Made by a program: the position numbers and the translations under genes | Part shown: positions 46,585 through 57,310 of the stretch, in pieces | How the letters are laid out: each line of letters starts with the position of its first letter | Position numbering within the stretch: position 1 is the first letter of the stretch | From: Craterostigma plantagineum | Lineage: Eukaryota > Streptophyta > Magnoliopsida > Lamiales > Linderniaceae | Length of the DNA: 64,000 bases | NCBI GenBank assembly: GCA_027422505.1 | Contig: JAPQWV010001592.1 | Span: forward strand, 1 to 64,000 | Reading direction: 5' to 3' | Notes under the pieces: model-generated | The model's database searches: none | What the model was told of the DNA's origin: nothing | What the model saw: the letters and a program-made list of their open reading frames with translations, nothing else

Positions 46585-48300
46585 ATGACCCGAAGCCACC
46601 CTTCAGGTCCCATTGTTGAGGAAGATCCAGATTTCGAGCGAAAGTTACGAAGGCAGCTCAGATACAATTCAGAAGGAACGGCTAGTAATTATCAGGAAGC
46701 GCTGGTCAGCTATTCAGAGGATAACTCTCAGGAGTCAGCAGACAACTCTCGAACAGAGACGTCCAAAGACAATCGAGAGAAAGAAGTCGAGATGGCAGAC
46801 CGAAGAACACCGACCCACCAAGACCAAGAAGAGGAACAATCGTTGCAAGATCTACTTTAAGAACGCCTCCCTCGGCGGTACAGAATCGGCGATTGTTATT
46901 CCTCCAATCGCGAACAACGATTTCGAGCTGAAGCATGCTTGGCTTCAGATGATCTTTCAGACGGCTCAATTTGAGGGGAACCCTGATGATGATCCGTACT
47001 CTCACCTGAAGGCATTCCTGACAGTAACAGACACCAAAAATCAGATCATGGGGTCCCGAGTGACGCGATTAAGCTAATGTTGTTTCCATTTTCACTCAAG
47101 TACAGGGCGAAGGACTGGTTGGAGATGCTACCGCCCAGATCAATCACTACTTGGGAAGAACTGAGAGCAGCATTCATCGGCCATTACTTCCCACTGTCAA
47201 AGGTATTGCGACTGAAGACGGAAATATCTCTTTTTCATCAGAAGGATTCGGAGAATCTTTACGAGGTGTGGGAGCGATACAAGGCGCTACTGAAGAGGTG
47301 CCCGCAGCACGGGATGTCGAAGGCAGCCCAGATAAACCGATTTCACGAGGGCTCAACGATCAGACTGTCCACATGTTAGACGGAGCCGCAGGAGGAGGGC
47401 TCGTGAAGCTCAATGCGACCGAGGCTTGGAACCTGATCGAGGATTACTCAAGAAACAGCTTCATGAGGGGTAACACGAGGATCAAGACGCCAGGCGTGTT
47501 CGGAGTTAGCGAGGAGACGGCCACGAATGCCAATTCGAAGCGCTCCAGCAACAAATTGCTGCAACAAACTCTCAGTTGCAGACAGTCATTGGCGCACTCC
47601 TACCGAAATCCGGGCAGACACAGCCCGTGAACGCTGTGGCGACCACCGCACCGACGCAGCATACGCCATACATACCCTTGTGCGGGATTTGTGGAGCAGC
47701 CCACGAGACCTCAGAATGCCAACTTGGGCAGCCGCTGGAGCACGTGGACTATATGGGCAATTACCAAGGTGGCCAGCGAAACTTCCAGCCTCGAGCACAT
47801 CCAAACTTGGCGTATGGGAATCAAAACCACCAGGGGCAAGGACCGCCAGGATTTCAGCCTAGACCATCCGGTTTCCAAAACGGGGCGCCACGTCAATATC
47901 AGAATGCACCCGCCGGAGGATCTGAGGATATGAGGGAAATGAAGGATATGATGAAGACACTCCTCACCAATTTCAGCCAAACCACCGCAGCCCATGAGAG
48001 CCGAATGACGAAGATGGAGGAGTACATGGAGGCGAACGACGTGCGTGCCCAGAACACGGATGCCTCACTCAAGAAGTTGGAGCAACAGGTGGGGCAGATG
48101 GCGAAGCAATTGGCGGGGCGTCCTCAGGCTCACTCCCAAGCTACACCCGAACCGAATCCAAAGGAGTACTGCAAGCGGTGACTCTGAGGAATGGACGAGA
48201 ACTGCAAGAAGTGCCCGCCAAGAAGAAGACCAAGGAGAACGCCAACTTCGAGAGCCACGATGAGCCCGAAGTGGAGGAGATCAGAGGCGATGATATCGAA
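46585..48300 (+). CDS. gag: Athila gag (frameshifted)
   Basis: The start ATG 46585 (MTRSHPSGPIVEEDPDFERK) opens a basic/acidic N-terminus. The retrotransposon gag domain has NNDFELKHAWLQMIFQTAQF, DDPYSHLKAFL, KDWLEMLPPRSITTWEELR and IGHYFPLSK (~46910-47210). A knuckle-like C-x2-C-x4-H-x4-C (CGICGAAHETSEC) is at ~47685-47725. A Gly/Asn/Gln/Pro-rich stretch and a coiled-coil segment (LKKLEQQVGQMAKQL) follow. At least five frame shifts. Confidence 0.8.
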
Positions 48301-51300
48301 AAGGCCGAAGCTGAGAAGGAAAAAGTCGAGCCTGAGAAAGAAAAGGCGAATGAGATCGAGCGGGCCGCCGGTGAAGCCATACCAGCCGAAGATTCCTTAC
48401 CCGGCTCGACTGAAGAAGGACAAAGACGAGGCACAATTTGGTAAATTTATGGGTATGTGTAAGGAATTGCATATTAACCTACCTTTGTTGAAGCCATTAC
48501 GCAGATGCCCAGCTTCGCCAAATTCTTGAAGGACCTATTGACGAACAGGAGGAAACTCGAACATGTTTCCACGGTGTGCTTACGAGGGGATGCTCGGCGA
48601 TACTCCAAAATAAGATGCCGAAGAAGCTCAAAGACCCAGGGAGTTTACGATTCCCTGTCTTATAGGAGACTTAGTTGTTGAACGCGCTTTAGCTGATCTA
48701 GGAGCTAGCATAAATTTAATGCCGTATTCCATGTTTAAGCGTTTAGGACTAGGTGACCACGACCCACTAGGATGAGTCTTCAATTAGCTGATCGTTCGTT
48801 AAAATACCCTAGGGGTGTTATTGAGGATGTCCTAGTAAAGGTAGGTAAATTTGTGATTCCCGCCGACTTTGTTATCTTAGATATGGAGGAGGATGAGAAC
48901 GTTCCATTGATTCTAGGTAGACCATTTTTAGCTACCGGTGAAACTATGATAGATGTTAGAAATGGGACGTTAACTTTGACGGTAGACGGTGAAAAAGTTA
49001 CGTTCATATGGCTGAGTCGATGAAGAATACTAATGAGCATGATGATAAGTGCTACTACTTAGACGCTGTTGAGCATGATTTTTTCTTTTCTGTACAAGGT
49101 CTATCACAGTTCCCCTACGAGCAGGATACACAGAAATTTTGGCAATTGACGAGTGTGGGGAGGAAGTCGACGAGCCCATCATAGCTATTGACGAGAGTAG
49201 CGAGAAGACAAGGAAAAGAGCTCGGTCGAGGAGCCACCCGTCCTAGAGTTGAAGCCGTTACCTGACCACCTCGAGTATGCGTTTCTCGGAAACAATGGAG
49301 GGCTACCAGTCATTATTTCATCGAGTCTCGACGACGGACAGAAGGGCCAGCTTTTGGAAGTGTTGAGAGCACACAAGAAGGCATTGGCGTGGAAGTTATC
49401 CGACATCAGAGGGATCAGTCCGAGCTACTGTACGCATAAGATCCTGATGGAGGACGAGTTTAAGCCAGTCGCCCAACGTCAAAGGCGACTCAATCCGAAT
49501 ATGAAAGATGTCGTGAAGAAAGAGGTTATCAGCTATTAGACGCGGGGATGATCTACCCTATCTCAGATAGCGCTTGGGTAAGTCCGGTCCAAGTGGTCCC
49601 GAAGAAGGGAGGAATGACGGTCGTCACTAACGATAAAATGAATTGATTCCAACAAGGACCGTTACTGGGTGGCGTGTGTGCATCGACTACAGAAAATTAA
49701 ACGACGCCACGAGAAAGGACCATTTCCCCTTACCATTTATTGATCAAATGCTAGAAAAATTATCTGGTCATTCATTTTATTGCTTTCTTGATGGTCTTTC
49801 AGGATATCTGCAGATTCCCATTGCACCTGAGGACCAGGAGAAGACCACATTCACTTGTCCCTTCGGTTACGTTTGCGTATCGAAGGATGCCATTCGGCCT
49901 ATGCAACGCTCCGGCCACCTTCCAGCGATGTATGATGGCAATATTCGACGAGTTGGTAGGTGAGGTAATGGAGGTGTTTATGGATGATTTCGTATTTGGG
50001 TCGTCGTTTGATGTATGCCTTGCTAATCTGAAGCTTGTACTCGCACGCTGCGAAGAAACGAACTTGGCACTTAATTGGGAGAAGTGTCATTTCATGGTTC
50101 GAGAGGGTATAGTTCTGGGCCATAAGATTTCCTCTAAAGGAATCGAAGTGGACCGAGTAAATTAGAGACAATAGAAAAATTACCTGTCCCCTCGAACGTG
50201 AGATCAATTAGGAGTTTTCTAGGACATGCTGGCTTCTATCGTAGGTTCATTAAGGATTTTTCTAAAATTGCTCGACCCATGTCTAGATTACTTGAGAAAG
50301 ATGCTCCGTTTGATTTTAACGATGAATGCTTGCATGCCTTTAATTTGCTTAAGGAGCGATTGATTGCAGCACCTATCATGGTTGCCCCCGATTGGGGGTT
50401 GCCCTTTGAACTAATGTGCGATGCAAGTGATTACGCAGTGGGAGCCGTGCTAGGGCAGCGTAAGGATAATCATTTCAGGCCAATTTACTACGCCAGTAAG
50501 ACGTTAGACACAGCCCAGGCAAACTATACGACCACAGAAAAGGAGCTTTAGCTGTCGTGTTCGCCTTCGATAAATTCAGGTCATACTTATTTTATCGAAA
50601 GTTATTGTTTTTACTGATCACTCTGCCCTTAAGTATTTACTAGCGAAGCCGGACGCCAAGCCTCGGCTAATTAGATGGGTCTTACTCCTTCAAGAGTTCG
50701 ATATAGAGATCCGAGATAAAAAAGGGGCAGAGAATTTGGCGGCGGATCACCTCTCTCGACTAGAGGAGTCCGAAATTTACAACAAGGACGGCAAAGAGAT
50801 TCAGGACACATTCCCAGACGAGCACTTGTATGCAATACAAGTGGTAAGTGACGATATTCCTTGGTTTGCAGATTACGCTAACTATCTTGTTGCGAGGGTT
50901 CTACCAAAGGGATACACAAGTCAGCAAAAGAAGAAATTCTTTTCTGACTTGAAGTATTACTTTTGGGAAGATCCATATCTGTTCAGGCGATGTGCAGACC
51001 AGATGATACGACGATGTGTTGCTCCCCCTGAGACGACGAAGATTCTAGGGCATTGCCATAGCGGACCTACTGGAGGGCATTATGCAGCCAATCGAACAGC
51101 TCAGAAGGTGCTGGAAAGCGGGTTTTATTGGCCAACGATTTTCAAAGACGCCCAACGGTACGTTGACATTTGTGATCAATGTCAGCGCACAGGTAATATC
51201 TCAAAACGTGATGAAATGCCTCAAAATTTTATTCTAGTTTCTGAGATTTTCGATGTTTGGGGTATAGATTTCATGGGGCCCGTTTCCTAGTTCGTATAAT

Positions 51301-52151
51301 AATAAGTACATTCTGGTTGCTGTAGACTATGTGTCTAAGTGGGCCGAGGCGCAAGCTTTACCCACGAACGATGCTAGGGTTGTTGTGCGATTTTTACGAG
51401 CATTAATTTCACGATTTGGGGCACCTAGATGCATCATTAGCGATAGAGGCACCCATTTCTGTAACACCCAATTTGCACGTACCTTAGATCGATATGGTGT
51501 TAAACACAGTCTGTCCACCCCTTATCACCCTCAGGCTAGCGGTCAGGTAGAAGTCGTGAACCGCGAGTTAAAACGTATTCTTGAGAAAACTATAGCTGGG
51601 AACCGTAAGGAGTGGGCTAATAAGCTTAATGACGCACTTTGGGCGTATAGAACCGCGTATAAGACACCAATAGGTACTACACCGTATAGATTGGTTTACG
51701 GGAAGGCATGCCACCTCCCCGTAGAAATCGAACATAAAGCCTATTGGGCAATTAAGTCATTGGATATGGATTTGGGGAAAGCCGGTGAAAAGCGGCAGCT
51801 CCAAATTAATGAGCTTGACGAGTGGCGTTTATCAGCTTATGATAACGCCAGAATGTATAAAGAGCGTTCAAAAGTCTACCATGATAACAAAATTAGGCAC
51901 AGACGAGAATTTCAAGAAGGGGACCAAGTCCTCCTCTTTAATTCTCGACTTAGGCTTTTTCCTGGTAAGCTTAGGTCACGTTGGTCAGGACCGTTCACTT
52001 TACTCGTGTTTTCTCATACGGTACTGTTGAGATTTCAGGTATGGGGCAGGGTACTTTCAAGGTGAACGGGCATCGATTGAAGCATTATCATGGAGGCGAG
52101 GAAGATTTGAGCGATAAGGAGGTATTATACCTCGATTTCAAGCCAGCATAA
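48301..52151 (+). CDS. pol: Athila pol polyprotein (frameshifted)
   Basis: Order protease-RT-RNase H-integrase. Protease [20 protein letters not shown] (~48675-48735; Athila elements commonly have DLGA instead of DSGA). RT with [51 protein letters not shown] and active site FMDDFVFG (~49978-50000). RNase [19 protein letters not shown] (~50405-50460). Integrase with [20 protein letters not shown] (zinc-binding), [22 protein letters not shown] and [17 protein letters not shown] (~51040-51580). Stop TAA 52149-52151. Catalytic motifs look intact; only frame is broken, at ~10 sites. Confidence 0.85.
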
Positions 52152-52499
52152 GAGCCTAGGAAGGACGTCAGGCTGAGACGTTAAAAGAAGCGCTCATTGG
52201 GAGGCAACCCAGGTATTTCTATTTTATGTTTTAGGTATATTTAATAATAAAAAAATAAAAAAATAAAAAAATAAAAATCTAAAACTATATATTAAATTAA
52301 ATAAAACAATAATAACAACAATAATAATAATAACAGTAATAGTTAATTAATAATAAGTTTATTACAAACATCGAAGATGGGTACAACGCAGGATCGAAAG
52401 ATGAGATAGGAACATAGTTTTACTACAATGATGGTTACAACACCATTACAACGTGTGAAAGACCAAGACAAAAGCAAATTAAAACTGCGAACAAAAGAC
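52152..52499. other. Athila post-pol spacer
   Basis: Holds the CTCATTGGGAGGCAACCCA text that often follows pol in Athila-type elements (~52193-52211), then AT-rich microsatellite-like sequence. No coding region on the plus strand. Confidence 0.5.
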
Positions 52500-52509
52500 A
52501 GAACAATAG

Positions 52510-52515
52510 TTTATT
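52510..52515 (-). terminator. Poly(A) signal of the antisense minigene
   Basis: AATAAA on the minus strand, 19 bases after the stop codon. Confidence 0.5.
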
Positions 52516-52533
52516 TTGCTTCATAAGGGCGGG

Positions 52534-52698
52534 TTACTCACAAGTGCACCTTGTGAGAACCCAACACACGAAAGCGAGTAAAACTGCGAACAAACCCACA
52601 AGAAGAGCGAAGTAGAGTGACAGCATATCTAAGTTGCGTCGAACCCTAACGTATTCTTCACTCTCATTCTCACGGTCTTGCTGCTGTCCCCAATACAT
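52534..52698 (-). CDS. Antisense 54-aa single-pass membrane ORF in Athila
   Basis: Minus-strand ORF of 54 codons, ATG at 52696-52698 and stop TAA at 52534-52536. The N-terminal half is hydrophilic and charged (MYWGQQQDRENESEEY, then basic VRVRRN). Residues ~25-47 form one strong hydrophobic span (MLSLYFALLVGLFAVLLAF...). The tail is TRCTCE with two cysteines. It has its own TATA box 92 bases upstream (52790-52797, minus) and AATAAA 19 bases downstream of the stop (52510-52515, minus), so it looks like a complete small transcription unit. It lies between pol and the env-like ORF and is read opposite to both. I know no family for it. It is unbroken, unlike most of its neighbours, though its short length makes that weak evidence. 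Confidence 0.6.
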   Translation of the reverse strand: MYWGQQQDRENESEEYVRVRRNLDMLSLYFALLVGLFAVLLAFVCWVLTRCTCE

Positions 52699-52789
52699 AG
52701 TGGCTAGCTAACCCAGAAATTTCAAAAATAAGATTGTAAAGACGTAGGATTTATGGTAAATGATGCTATTGTGTTGTTCTACCACTGTC

Positions 52790-52797
52790 TATTTATA
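52790..52797 (-). promoter_or_regulatory. TATA box of the antisense minigene
   Basis: TATAAATA on the minus strand within GCCTATAAATAGACAG. A start near 52760 would give a ~60-base leader before the ATG. Confidence 0.6.
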
Positions 52798-53037
52798 GGC
52801 ATGAACGGCACAAAAATATCATTGTCGTATCAGCAAATCCCATAAATGATACAGACGAATTTTTGACTTGGATGATCTGACGCCGAGCGAGAAAGTGATA
52901 TTTCGTTTGTCGATTATCAGATTTTCCTTGCGCCAATCGTTCTCGAAAAATTCGTTGATTGCGTGTCAATCATAGTTAAAATATATATTAAATAATAAAA
53001 AGTATTATAAATAAATAAAAAAAAAAAAATTTATAGA

Positions 53038-53575
53038 AGTCACGGCCAATGATTCGACAGTCACGGCCGCGACCATGGCCAACTATAGCCACTGCTAAAA
53101 TTCACGGCCATGTGCTTAGTCACTCACGGCGTGAGTCGTTGAGCAACAACCCTATCTCACACTGCCAACATTCACGGTTAGTGTCCCGCGAGTCACGGCC
53201 GTGAACTATGGATTACTCGTACACTGCCCTTCGTCACGGCTTGTGGATACCAATTCACGGCCGTGACTCCGACGGTTTATAAAAAAAAAAAAAAAATAAA
53301 AAAAAAAATAAAAAAAAAATAAATAAAAAAAAATAATAATAATAATAATAAAAAAACAAAAAAACAAAAAACAAAAAAAAACGAAAAAAAAAAAAAAAAA
53401 AAAAAAAAAAAGGTGTCACGGCCCGTGCCTCGTAAGTCACGGCCGTGAATGTGACGGGTTGAACTCACTGCCCGACTTCACGGCCCATGGCACTTGACTC
53501 ACGGCCGTGAGAGCGACGAAAGGAGCATTCTGCTCGGTTCACGGCTAATTGCGAGGCATTCACGGCCGTGACTCT
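53038..53575 (-). repeat. Internal CACGGCCGTG array, inverse to the LTR array
   Basis: Seven units, each a half site CACGGC followed ~22 bases later by a full palindrome CACGGCCGTG (53194, 53256, 53438, 53500, 53561; degenerate at 53062 and 53124), with a period of about 62 bases. In the LTR the full palindrome precedes the half site, so this array has the opposite orientation. It is interrupted by an A-rich tract (53279-53412). Confidence 0.8.
53279..53412 (+). repeat. A-rich low-complexity tract
   Basis: Runs of A broken by T and C. The reading frames in it (poly-Phe on the minus strand) are not genes. Confidence 0.9.
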
Positions 53576-53586
53576 GCGATTTTCAA

Positions 53587-53768
53587 CTATTAAAACTCAT
53601 TTCATCTCCTCCTTTCGCTATTTCACACCGAACAACATCCAACCATCGACGATTTCTCGCCAAATTCATCCGAAAAACACAACTCCGGCCACAACGTTTG
53701 CCACTTGCATTTTTAGCGACATCATAACACCCACCTTCCCTCTTTTTCACAGTGATTCACTCAACAAG
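53587..53768 (+). promoter_or_regulatory. Putative promoter and leader exon of the env-like gene
   Basis: TATA-like CTATTAAAAC at 53587-53596, just after the palindrome array, then a C/T-rich leader ending in a good donor CAAG/GTATGT at 53768/53769. This would be a non-coding first exon. Confidence 0.5.
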
Positions 53769-54363
53769 GTATGTCATTCTCTCGCAAGGCTTTTAATGAA
53801 CGATTTTCGCATTTTTTAGGATTTGGGTTCGAATTGAACGTTCACATTGCTCTCCCGTGGAAAGATTTATGCTATAAACGTTTTTTGCTTAACAGATTTA
53901 TCGTTTTGGTGTATTAATTTCGATTTTGGGCGATGAACCCTAATTTTCGAAATTGGGGCTTTTACAATTTGGGTTAATTTTGGTGTTTGTATTGCTCTTT
54001 ATGGTTCGATATATGCTATGAACGCCTTTGGTTCGTTTAATTTCTTGATTCCGTCCAATAATTTTCGATTTGGAATGATAAACCCTAATGACGAGATTTT
54101 GGGAATTTGGAAAATTTTGCCCAAATTGGTTGCTTTTCATGGATCATTTTGCGTTGGATAATCGTCTAATGTTGAGGAATGTGCTTGATGGATTGATTAT
54201 TGCAATTAGGAGTATTTTAGATTGTCTTGTATGTATTCGACAAAATGCCGCTTTGAAATTGTAAATGTTCTTGTTTTACGAATTGTGAATTTTTGTCGCG
54301 ACGTTGGTCGAGTCGAGCTGTGTTGATTATCATTTTCTCGCCAACTAACATTTGGACATCTAG
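53769..54363 (+). other. Putative 5' intron of the env-like gene
   Basis: Donor GTATGT at 53769, T-rich interior, acceptor CATCTAG ending at 54363, six bases before the ATG. It implies a spliced subgenomic mRNA. Confidence 0.5.
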
Positions 54364-54368
54364 GTACC

Positions 54369-55705
54369 ATGGGTAAAAGCAGAACCGCTGCAGGACGTGC
54401 TAACGATTCACCATCAACGAGTCGTCCACGTCGAGGACAACGCACGACGACACTGCTAGAGGCTATGGGGCAGTTTGACGATGAGACGCACCAGGCCCGT
54501 TACAACAGGCTAAAGAGCACGGAATTCATTCTGACTGATCAGATTGACCACGACACGCTGGAAAAATATCACATCGACCAGCAAGTGGCCGGCTACGCGT
54601 CCCTCAGCGGATGGCTCGACTTCTTCCACATTGACGAGCCGGCCTATAAGGAGCTAACCTTGGAGTTCTTATCCACCTACAATTTCAACGAGCACGGGCG
54701 TGACAAAATCACATTCAGGGCGTTTAATACAGAGCATACCGTCGATGAAGACGATATTTGCACGGCGCTTGGATTGAATGTACCAGACTTTGGAGAACAG
54801 GGCCAATACCCAGATGCATATTACAAGGAGTACCTTAGCTATCCGCCGCAGCGCCAGACCTATTGGGAGGAACTCGTGCGACCCGGCGAACCTGCCTTTA
54901 GTGTGAAGACCTCGAAAGCGTCTTCGCTCAGGAGCCCTGGTTTACGTTACATCCACCGGTTGCTTTCGACTTCGCTCACACCAAGGGGCGACTCGCACGG
55001 CGCGATTGGACTTCGCGATCTGTACTACTTGGTCAGGATGCAGCATGGTCAACTGGTGCACTTAGGATTGGGCATGGCACACGCCTTCAGTGCCCAGGCT
55101 GATGTTCGTAGTCACGGGAAGATCGCAGTGGGGCCGTTTATTACGAAGGTTATCAAGGGGATGAACTTGTGGCCAGCGAATCCACCAGAGATGACGATTG
55201 TGGGTGGGCGAAACCTGGTGAACGAGGACATGATGCTCAAGATGAAGATGCTGATCAAAGCGCCGAATTGGTCCCGTTCGAACAAGGTCTTTGTTTGGCA
55301 CGCAGTTTACCGTGGGCAGACGGACCTCGGTGAAGCATTCCCTGAGCCACTGGAAATTGAGGGTGCGGGGCCATTCCCCTTCACCCAGACACTGCCGGCA
55401 CTTCCCATTCCTCCGGCTACCACGAGGGGGAATCATCAGGGGTCGCTCCTTACGCGTCAGCCGCAGACCTTCACACACTGCGCGAGGACATGCTCCGCTA
55501 CCATCAGGAGGCCATACAGCGTGACGAGGAGACACGACGCCGTCAGGACGAGTACGAGCGTCGAAACGAGGAAGCCCACAGACGCTATCGCGAGGAGCAA
55601 GAGCGATATGAGATGGCTCTTAAAGCCATGGAAGACGCGGTCAGGCGATCACAGGAGTCACTGGCGTTCCTTCGCCCTCGGCCGCCCTCACCACCACCAC
55701 CTTAG
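54369..55705 (+). CDS. Athila env-like / ATHILA ORF-1 protein
   Basis: ATG 54369 in an ACCATGG context. This third ORF after pol corresponds in position and text to the ATHILA ORF-1/env-like gene: DEDDICTALGLNVPD, YIHRLLSTSLTPRGDSHGAI, LRDLYYLVRMQHGQ, LGLGMAHAFSAQ, GPFITKVIKGMNLW. It is soluble-looking over most of its length, and the C-terminus is a charged coiled coil (DEETRRRQDEYERRNEEAH, ~55520-55580) ending PSPPPP. A single frameshift near 55430-55480 separates the main part from the coiled-coil end. I see no signal peptide or membrane span, so an envelope role is only by position. Function is unknown. Confidence 0.7.
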
Positions 55706-57310
55706 TTCCAACTGCAGTTGGGATTTTTCTTTGTAAAACACTGTCTGTTTGGTCTAGTCATCCAGACACTTTTGATGATTATGACTCGTTTTGCTGTTTA
55801 CTTCTTATTTCCATCGTACGTTTAATTTTCTTTTCAGTGTTTTCAGGAAACGTGTCACAATTTACGCCACTACAACCCAAATATTCACAATCAGTGAAGC
55901 AACCATGTTCAAACTATATCAAATGATGGAGGCAGGGCCACGCCAATTTTTCAGGGGAGTCACGTTCTTTTCAACTTCTTTTACCTTCCTGTTATTTATT
56001 TTACACGTTGAGGACAACGTGAATCTTAAGTGTGGGGAGGGGGAATTGTGTTGGGAATTTTGTTGAAAAGTTACGTGAAATTTTTTTTAGGTGCCGTGGC
56101 TATTAAATCTATGAAAATATGGCATGATTGTTTGCGTTCATCTCAATGTGGATTGCATATTAGGGAGTCTAGTGAGCGATGAAAGACATGCATCAGTGAT
56201 TTAATCTTTTCAGCATGAATAGATATAGTGTGCTTTGAGAGATTCACACACATAACCCATGTTCCGTTGTGAGAGTTTGAGCTGACGAGCTTTTGCTCAT
56301 TTTTCTTGGTTGTGTGAGTAGTGCATAATTTACGTCTCTCTAGAACTTGCTTGTTTGATACGCATTGAAATTGCTTATAGTATGTTTGTATGAATATGAC
56401 GAAGGCATTAGGAAATAAGTCCAGGGCCAAAGTTTCCAACCACGACTGATCACCGTAGTTAGCCACTTTGAGCCTAAGCCTATTTATTTCTTACACTTCG
56501 TATATCATAAGCCACTAACCTAAATTAGCCTCCAGAGATCATCTGAACCCGAGTTAAGCAGGAAGTGAAGGTTGAATGTCAAAGTCGAAAGCGAGTCGGA
56601 TGACCCGACAACTCCGAGACAACGCCGAAAGCAGTGGAGAACGCCTCAATGTGAAAAAAAAAAAAAAAGAAAAAAAAAAGCGAAGTGGAACGAGGATAAG
56701 CTATTGAAAAAAAAAAAAAAAAAAGAACCTTTCCTTTGATAATCTTCCGGTCTCGTGAATTCCACATCATTCCATCATTTCGAGACTTGGAAGAAGAAAG
56801 GCTTCGTGGAACGCAGCAGAAATAAGAGAATATGAAGACGGCGTAATCAAAAGGGTTGATCCTGGCGCGCTTTAGACAATGACATGAAGACCGACACGAC
56901 TGCTACTCATATGTGATCCCACTACCACCTCATTACTATCTGAACCCATTTAACCCGAAAAGACCTTCTGATTCATGCTAACTGCTTTAAGTTGTAGACG
57001 TGCGATTGACTAGCAAGCATATGGTAGAGACTAGATTATTGCATGAATTGAGTGATTCACCGATTTATTGGCCTATACACTGAGTGATTTGAGTGAATCC
57101 CTGTGAGGTGTGGATCTCGATTGGTAGTGCTATGGAAAATTCGTGTTGATAAGTCCTGATTATTGTTGCAGTGTCTATAATTGCTTGCTTGATTTCATTT
57201 GTGTTTTCCATCTGCGTTGGTGAATTGTGAATGGTCATGCCATTATCTTGATAACCTTTTCTTGCTTTAATTTGCTTGAGGACAAGCAAAAGCTCAAGTG
57301 TGGGGAGGTT
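55706..57310. other. Athila 3' non-coding region
   Basis: No gene seen. It contains GTGTGGGGAGGGGGAATTG at ~56030-56048, poly-A tracts (56654-56689, 56706-56725) and the final polypurine tract AAGTGTGGGGAGG (~57297-57308) directly before the 3' LTR. The presence of two such tracts may allow a second plus-strand initiation. Confidence 0.55.

Noticed and set aside
53255..53468. Poly-Phe reading frames on the minus strand
   Set aside because: They are translations of an A-rich low-complexity tract.
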